From assembly GCA_002914805.1 (NCBI GenBank), contig JXTB01000199.1, positions 286,744 through 350,743 on the forward strand: 64,000 nt of DNA, written 5' to 3'. A model generated the notes under the pieces. The model worked only from the letters and a program-made list of their open reading frames with translations, was not told the DNA's origin and searched no databases. Shown here piece after piece: positions 57,635-64,000 of this stretch. Both the position numbers and the translations under genes were made by a program. Position 1 is the first letter of the stretch. Every line of letters starts with the position of its first letter. Source of the stretch: Parasponia andersonii (lineage: Eukaryota; Streptophyta; Magnoliopsida; Rosales; Cannabaceae).

Positions 57635-58479
57635 CTGTTGTAATGCAAAATCAGAATCATTTCGGCTATTCCATTTTTTGGGAGCAACTGGTTTGCAAGT
57701 TCTTATGGGTTGGTCTAGTCTTTGTCATTTGTCCTGCTAAAACTTCAAACCTCTCTTCTTCATATCATCTTTAAGGGATGTAAGAATAGACTTTGCATTT
57801 TGTGTGACTTAAAAGAGTAGCATGCTGCTGTTGAAGGTGTCAAAAATTGGTATGTGTAATTGTCTTGAATCTCTGTCTTTTGTAATCATGTTTACCTAAC
57901 AAGCACGTAATATACTGTGGCCAAATATTCACTTTTGAATTCTACTTGACAGGTTCTTGGTGTTTGTCTGTGGATCTTTGTGTTATAGAGTCCTAAGCCC
58001 CCTTGTTATTATTTCTCCACCTCACGTAAGAGAAAGCTAGACTATACTTGCGAACAACTTATCAAAATAGTCCTATGCTACTTTCTTATTCTTCTATTCG
58101 GACCACTAAAATAACAACACTTAATAATTGTTACTAGCAGTGATTATTATTAATTACCTACAATAATAAACCACTGTGATTGATGATGATGATAATGATT
58201 TTGCAAAGCTAATTTCTGGCTTAGTGCAGAACAGGGATCGAAGACTGAAGCACCACATCACACTTGCAAGAATTGGTCTCTTTCCTATATGTGATGCACG
58301 AAGCATATCTGCAATATGCTCATTATCTTGTTATTGCTAGTTAATATTGTTACTAGTATTGATTTATAGTACAAACTACTAACCAAATTGTTTTTATCTT
58401 ATTAGCAATACAAAATTATTTTCCAAGTAAAAAAGCAAATACAAAATTATTTTGTTACTAAGCATTTTTATTTTTATTC

Positions 58480-58620
58480 TTTTTAGAGTTAATTATATTT
58501 TTATATTTTGTGTTTTGACTATTTGTTTAACTTATAACTTATGTTTTGATTATTATCGAAATTAACTTCAAATTTGAAATTTATATCAAATTTATATATT
58601 TTTTTTTGGGTCAAACACCA
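58480..58620. repeat. Dispersed AT-rich repeat, copy 2
   Basis: Same ordered phrases as 6690-6835 (TTAATTATATTTTTATA, GTGTTTTG, TATCAAATTTATA). Confidence 0.45.
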
Positions 58621-58851
58621 ATTTTGACCATTAAATTTACCAAAATACCCATTGAAACATTAATTTTAATATTTAATTTAGATTTAAAACAAATTAAAAT
58701 TAACAACTAAAAGAAAAAATATTAAAAAATATTTTCAAAATGCAAAAACCTACAAAAATTAAATATTATTTATAAAAACTTTATTTTTTATATAAGTTTT
58801 AAATTTGACTTTTTTCAAAATACATAGATTTAAACTTTTAAGCTGACAAAA

Positions 58852-58989
58852 TGGGTTGACTCAAGTGGTAAGAGCACCCACTATTTAGGATATTGGTTCT
58901 AGGTTCAAATCATACTAGGAATAAGCGTAAAAATCTACTATCCCTAATCGGGTAGAGTGGGGATTAAGTAGTAGTAGATATTTTTTTTT
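58852..58989 (+). mobile_element. tRNA-derived SINE, plus strand
   Basis: Begins TGGGTTGACTCAAGTGGTAA (A box), followed by GAGCACCCAC and, about 30 bp on, GGTTCAAATC (B box), a normal Pol III internal promoter. An unrelated body (GGGTAGAGTGGGGATTAAGT) follows and ends in a run of about nine T. No clear target duplication was found. The lack of a foldable acceptor stem argues against a functional tRNA gene. Confidence 0.8.
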
Positions 58990-59562
58990 AATTTATAACA
59001 AATAGAGGTCATTAGTTAAGTCCCCCTTAAAAAATAAAAAAAAAAACCTCTTAAAATGTCACAATAAATAACCTCAATAAAACATAAAATTTGAAGAGTT
59101 TAAAATTATGCAATTAAGTCCCATAGAATATAATAATATATGCTTAAATAGTTTACCCAATATATCAAAGTCCATAAAATGTCATAAATTGATTAGTTAT
59201 TTACCTCATATTATATATGTGACTACATGGCTCGCTTCCTTGGCAGGTTCAAACTGACCTGCGTGTCACTTGTTGGGTTCTTTAACGGGCGGGTTTTAGG
59301 GGAGCAATTTAGCACGGGTTAGGCAGATTTTTTTGTTCACCCCTATGTGTGTGTTTGTTTTTCTTTCTTTCCTTTTTTCTGAAACTTTATACATAAATAT
59401 CTATATGTCTATATCTGCATCAGTGAATGAGTTTCGAAATTTGGGTATTGTTCTTCGTTGAGCATTATTCTGTGCAAGTCAACAACGGTAGCTTCCAGCT
59501 CCAAACTTGAGGCAACCTGAGATTTTCCAGCTCCAATATTATGGTCACAACATTGAAACCTC

Positions 59563-59594
59563 TTTTTCTTTTTCTTTTTCTTTTTCTTTTTCTG
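59563..59594. repeat. TTTTTC hexanucleotide microsatellite
   Basis: About five tandem TTTTTC units in a pyrimidine tract. Confidence 0.9.
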
Positions 59595-59820
59595 AGTTTA
59601 GTAATTAATATTTCTTTCAGTAAAAAAAAAAATGTTTCCTTTTTTTTACCTTTAATTTTTTTTCTTTTTAATGTATGGGTTAAAAGGGTTATTTGTCTGT
59701 TTCGAATTTTGAAATTTGAAGAACTAACGTGTATTTTTTCTTCCCCATTTTTCTAGGTGAAAAATGGCAGATTAGGCCGAAGAAGAAAGTTAAAAGGCCA
59801 AGCTAATTTTAAATTCAACA

Positions 59821-60271
59821 ATGGCGTCTAACAAATACCGCCAAGAACATAACCCGACCTCTGCTCCTATCACTCCTCACTTTCATAAGATGGTCTTACA
59901 GGATGCTTTGTTTGACAATAAGCCTGTAAGCTCTACTCATATATATATATATATATATAGATTATGGCATTACCGATTCGGTCCACTTTTATGAGTCGAA
60001 CCATGATATTGATGACCTGCCAAAGAGGGAAGAAGGAGGCAAAGAAGAAGAGGATTTTGATTCTGATGAAAAGTGTAACGGTGGCTCGCCGTGGCTGAAA
60101 AGAAAGGAGAAATCCCCACCACAATTTTTTCAGCCAAAGAGAAGAAAGAGAACTCAAAGAAAACTTAAAGAGGTAGATGTAGTGAGATTCAATGTTATAA
60201 TGATGAAATGACACTTGAGGAACATGTGAACAGAGGAGATACGCATAGTTCCCAGTCAGGAATACTGGAAG
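59821..60271 (+). pseudogene. REM-type B3 gene relic J, exons 1 and 2 without B3 core
   Basis: Exon 1 is 59821-59925, exactly 105 nt like genes D and G (MASNKYRQEHNPTSAPITPH, donor GTAAGC). The intron collapses into a TA repeat at 59938-59959, and the sequence resumes only in the acidic/basic linker that normally follows the B3 core (KRKEKSPPQFFQPKRRKRT, about 60090). Intron 1 and nearly all of B3 domain 1 are gone. The exon 2 end reads SSQSGILEG in a shifted frame and stops at GAAG followed by GCAAGG, again a GC donor (60272). A likely exon 3 fragment lies 2.1 kb downstream at 62378. Confidence 0.75.
59938..59959. repeat. TA microsatellite at deletion point of relic J
   Basis: About eleven TA units just after the exon 1 donor, where intron 1 and the B3 core should be. 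Confidence 0.85.
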
Positions 60272-62377
60272 GCAAGGATTAGATTTATACAGTATATAGT
60301 TTCAAGATATTCTTTTTTTGGTTAGCCAATCGCATATGTTAGTGTTTAATATGTTTTTTTTTTTTTCCCCTGTTTTGTGTTCTCTCTTTAAAATGGTATT
60401 TCTGTAATCTGATAAAGAATTAGGCCAATATTGTAGTATAGGGGAAAAAAATGATCTTTTCTTATGTAGATCTAAGATATTGATATTTTCTAAAATGTTT
60501 TCTTAAAAGTGATATTTTTATACATATTAAGAAAATATGATATTTTTCTAAATATTTTGAAACAGTAGTATTTTTGTAACTTTTGGATTTTAAGGTTCGG
60601 AGTCTCGAAATGAAGTTTTGCATTCGACCTCGAAATCAGATTCAGTGAGGTGGAAAGATGAATTTTGATATATAATATCGATATGTTTCGAGGTGGCACA
60701 AATTTTGAGACATAATGAATAGCCTCATTTTGCATGCTACGGATTGGGTTTTGGCTCGGAATGCAAATTAGTCGAATTACATATTTAACCTAGTTATTTT
60801 GGATACTAAGAATTTATGGTGACATCTGTTTTCCCATTCAAGACTCCATAGGAAAAGTGATTTTCTGAAACAAGCAACTTTGGTCACTAATTCTCCCAAC
60901 AGACTTCCAAACGACTCGCGGAAATTTATACAAATTTCTGCAGAGGATTATTACACTTAATTGAGGTAAGGACTCGATCACTTGCTTTTAAATTGATTTA
61001 TCATAAATGTTTTGAATTGATTTTGATTAAATTAAAGTTCATGATTTAAATATTACGAAAATATGATTTAATTTAAATTCGTGATTTTGAATGATGAGAA
61101 TCCCTGCATGGTTGATCTATTGATTTGATCAGAAAATGTAGATATCCACATCATGTCACACACTTGAATTGCAAATTGTTTCACACTGTTGTCGGAATTA
61201 CGATATCCCATAGAAGACTGAAATAACTCACGTTCATCATATAGATGATACAGAACTCACGTATGTCAAGAATCTAAATATTGCGAAATCAGGTAATAAT
61301 TAGTACATTTATGATGGACTTGGATGATATGTACTATATTTTGGAATATGTTTTGATATAAGCTTTACTATATTTTGGAATATGTTTTGATATTGGCTTC
61401 GTGAACATATATTTTGATAAACCTGTTTGAGAAACTGGTACTTGTGAAATATTTGGAATAAAGAAACTAATCATGTAGGAATTTGTGAAAATAAATACAT
61501 TGTTTATCATAAAAACTCGTAATCATTTCTCTATTAGACATTAGCTCACCTTCTTCCTTCCTTATAGGTGGAATTCAGTATGACTTATATAAAGAAGCTT
61601 AGTTGGTGACTTTTGAAGATTACTAGTTTTTATTTTACTTTAGCAATTCCTACTAGATTTGTGGTTATTGGACTTAAGTAGGAATTAGAATTTTATTTAT
61701 GACTATATAAACTTTATTTCAAGATTGGTCATAATCTGTATAAATTATGTCTTTGTTGATGTGTGATGGATACTTCGATACACAACTTTGAACAATTATT
61801 TTTATTCTAGTCTAAATTTAAATGGTGATGCATTTAATGTGGGTATACTTTTATTTAAACATTATTTATATGTCATGATAAATGTTTATAAATTTTTGAA
61901 ACTTTTAAATTAAATTTTAGTATTTCTTTTTTGTAAAATATTCATTCTGCCACTGACAGATCATGACATATTTACTATTAGAAAAAGCTTTTTGTTATTA
62001 TAAAATCTAGAATCATTATGTGTACGACTAGTTTGGAACTTTGTTTTGTTATTAGAAAGAAAAATCGTGATTTTTGAGATTTCAAGTCCTTCGTTATGTA
62101 CTGTGAATGTTTTGATAGTCTAATCTTTTTAGTCAATTAATTCAATATAAGCACATCCCACAACTGGAGTTCCAATTTTTAACAATACCAACCAATATTT
62201 GATGACATGTTTGTAACTAAGCGATAAGGAGGGGAAAAAAAAATTCTATGTAAATATATTATATTCTAGTGTGAAGGCTAACCATTTCAGCGTAAGAATT
62301 ATATTTTTCGACTCGAACAAAATGTCAATGTAATGTAGTTTGTATATTTTGTGTAATCTGATATATATACTTCATAG
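60272..62377. other. Expanded intron of relic J, mostly dispersed repeat
   Basis: 60460-61720 is the second copy of the long repeat at 50680; the remainder is AT-rich. A 34-bp tandem pair (TACTATATTTTGG) lies at 61332-61399. No coding sequence. Confidence 0.5.
60460..61720 (+). repeat. Long dispersed repeat, copy 2
   Basis: Ordered similarity to 50680-52080, strongest at 60655-60710 (TTTTGATATATAATATCGAT, TGGCACAAATTTTG). Confidence 0.55.
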
Positions 62378-62441
62378 GAAAACTTCATTTTCCGGCTGAA
62401 GATAGTGATAAAGACAGATTGATTAGAAGGAAAATTGAGGT
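62378..62441 (+). pseudogene. Exon 3 fragment of REM relic J
   Basis: After TTCATAG, the sequence encodes GKLHFPAEDSDKDRLIRRK, matching the exon 3 start of gene D ([19 protein letters not shown]). Homology fades after about 62441. Phase 1 entry fits the GC donor at 60272. Confidence 0.65.
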
Positions 62442-64000
62442 TTTTACAAACACAAAAATTATACCCAATATTAGTAAGCAGAAATTCTGTCAGAAAATAT
62501 CAAATTAGGGTTTTGCTGAAGTATTAAAGATTAATTCCAAAATTTTGTCATAACAAATGTTTTAGAGCAGACTGCTAATAGTAGATCATAAGATTAGTTT
62601 AGATACTAGGTAAGTGCTTAGACACCAAGTAAAGTGTTTACCTACGACATAGTTCATATTTTCATATTATAGTTTTTTTTTATGCAAGAAATTATTATAT
62701 TTTCAAGCTGATACATTGTGTTTCTGCATTTAATTATACTTTTAGTTTAAACAAGATAAATTTTGAGTGATTTAATTGAGTAAATAGAAAGTTATGAATT
62801 TTTGAGTTTTAGGCTAAGATACAAAAAACACAATAGAGGTTCTAACTAGCTTTTCAGAGAAATTTACTAGTCCAATTAGCTCATATTTAGTATGGTTTGA
62901 AAGTATCGAATTATCTTTCTAACAGTATATAATTTGTCAAAAAAGGACTTATAAGCAGAGAGTTATAACTAATTAAAATGAATACTACGAATTTAAAAAA
63001 ATCTAAAACTATGGATACTTTTAGTAAAACGTGGCAATAATTTTTAGGGTTTTATAGGACTTACCTATAGACCCTATAATCGAATTTTTAATACTATTAG
63101 GATCCTCATGACTTGTAGAATAGGTCCCTTAAGTTTGATAATTTGTAGAGAGAAGTTAAAATTATTATGAATCGTGATAAATTAACATTATTGAGAATAG
63201 CAATGAAGTTGATCATAAAAAAATGCATAAGCAATAAGTAATCAATATTTTTAGTGTAATTAGTGTATGATTTTATTATTATGATACTTATATATGATTT
63301 GTATGATAACAGATGTATGAGAGGTTATGTTGATTATTTTGGTTAAATAGGCAAAGCGAACGAGGTAAGTAACCTTCGATCTTTTCTAGTAGTTTTCCTC
63401 GTCCAAACCCTAAATATTTTATTATTTTATTATTTCTAATAAAATCATGTTTATAATTATTTTCTATAAAATATGATTTCAAGTAAAAATATATTGTGGT
63501 AGTAAGATTATTTATTGAAAGAAAATAATTTTTGTAAAAATAATATGATTCTATATTTTATACTAAATTATGGATCAAGTATATGAATTATTATTGAACG
63601 TGATTATAAGAAAATTATTTTGGAATGACTATAATGTTATAATAAGATGAAAGTAAAATTATTTATGATTCTTGATTGTAAATAAGTGTTTTGAATCTCT
63701 TTTCAGTAACTATGCATGTGGACCCAATTCACAGAGGTTATATATGGACAGTACTGATCTAGCTGCATAATTAAATATAGTAAATTCGTATACGGCTATA
63801 GGGGTTATTTGTAGTAGATTCGGTCCCGACTACATGGGTAATTTGTGGCAGATTTAGACTCAACTACAGGAGTTATTTATAGCAAATTCGGACCTAGTCA
63901 CAAACTGGAGGGAAATATAATTGAAATTATTATTGACTAAACTGGATTCGAAAAAAGAGATTTAGAAAGTTATTACTTCTTTTGCCAAATTGTTTACTAA
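62442..64000. other. AT-rich sequence to window end, no gene recognised
   Basis: No coding potential. 63790-63900 contains about three units of roughly 35 bp (GGGTTATTTGTAGTAGATTCGG-like, each imperfect). The general look is of LTR or other transposon-derived DNA, but no ends or internal coding region are visible. Confidence 0.4.
63790..63900. repeat. Imperfect 35-bp tandem repeat
   Basis: Three successive units share TTATTTGTAG, AGATTCGG and CGACTACA-like words. Confidence 0.6.

Larger units (their letters stand above)
57635..59820. other. Intergenic between REM gene E and relic J
   Basis: 57635-58000 is the likely 3' UTR of gene E. 58480-58620 is copy 2 of the AT-rich repeat at 6690. 58852-58989 is a SINE. 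59563-59594 is a TTTTTC hexamer array. The rest is AT-rich without recognised genes. Confidence 0.5.

Noticed and set aside
58852..58960. Possible tRNA gene on the plus strand
   Set aside because: The Pol III boxes are followed by a non-tRNA body and a T run; no acceptor stem pairing is visible.

Overview
This window is nuclear DNA of a flowering plant, most likely a eudicot. The base composition is AT-rich, genes are broken by GT-AG introns, Ty1/copia and Ty3/gypsy LTR retrotransposons are nested among and inside genes, and tRNA-derived SINEs and a fold-back element are present. I cannot fix the species from sequence alone. There are no bacterial features, no rRNA, no CRISPR array and no convincing free-standing tRNA gene.

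The host content is essentially one gene family: a head-to-tail, all-plus-strand array of B3-domain transcription factor genes of the REM (reproductive meristem) type. Two copies look intact: 34088-42288 (predicted 563 aa, three B3 domains) and 54884-57634 (predicted 512 aa, three B3 domains). A third, 24436-31403 (about 472 aa), is open apart from one uncertain splice donor. The rest are damaged. 7071-7355 is a single orphan B3 exon. 7364-10056 and 10080-17815 are two copies fused by unequal exchange and carrying small frameshifts and stops. 20181-22411 has many stops and a 20-bp deletion. 47184-48912 has lost its 5' half and carries two exact tandem duplications. 59821-62441 is a relic with its B3 core missing.

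Region by region: 1-4570 is the 5' half of a decayed minus-strand Ty3/gypsy element (LTR, gag, protease, RT), cut by the window edge. 4571-6840 is intergenic. 6840-17815 is the fused REM block, interrupted by a complete copia element (11579-16525) with a CTTGT target duplication. 20181-22411 is the REM pseudogene. 24436-31403 is the REM gene with a minus-strand copia element (24863-29530) in intron 1. 34088-42288 is the intact REM gene with a plus-strand copia element (36361-41755) inserted exactly at a splice donor. 42959-43477 is a fold-back element with a SINE nested in its centre. 45040-47174 is a 5'-truncated copia element abutting the truncated REM copy. 48913-54883 is repeat-rich intergenic DNA. 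54884-57634 is the second intact REM gene. A SINE lies at 58852-58989 and a REM relic with a repeat insertion at 59821-62441. The remaining sequence to the window end is AT-rich.

The most interesting signal is in the gene architecture. Exon lengths and phases are conserved between distant copies (exon 2 is 478 nt and exon 3 is 203 nt in both intact genes), and intron 2 appears to be a GC-AG intron in at least five of the six copies that retain it. The array also shows several snapshots of module shuffling: a B3 module lost, exons fused, splice donors duplicated, and retrotransposons accommodated inside introns without breaking the reading frame.
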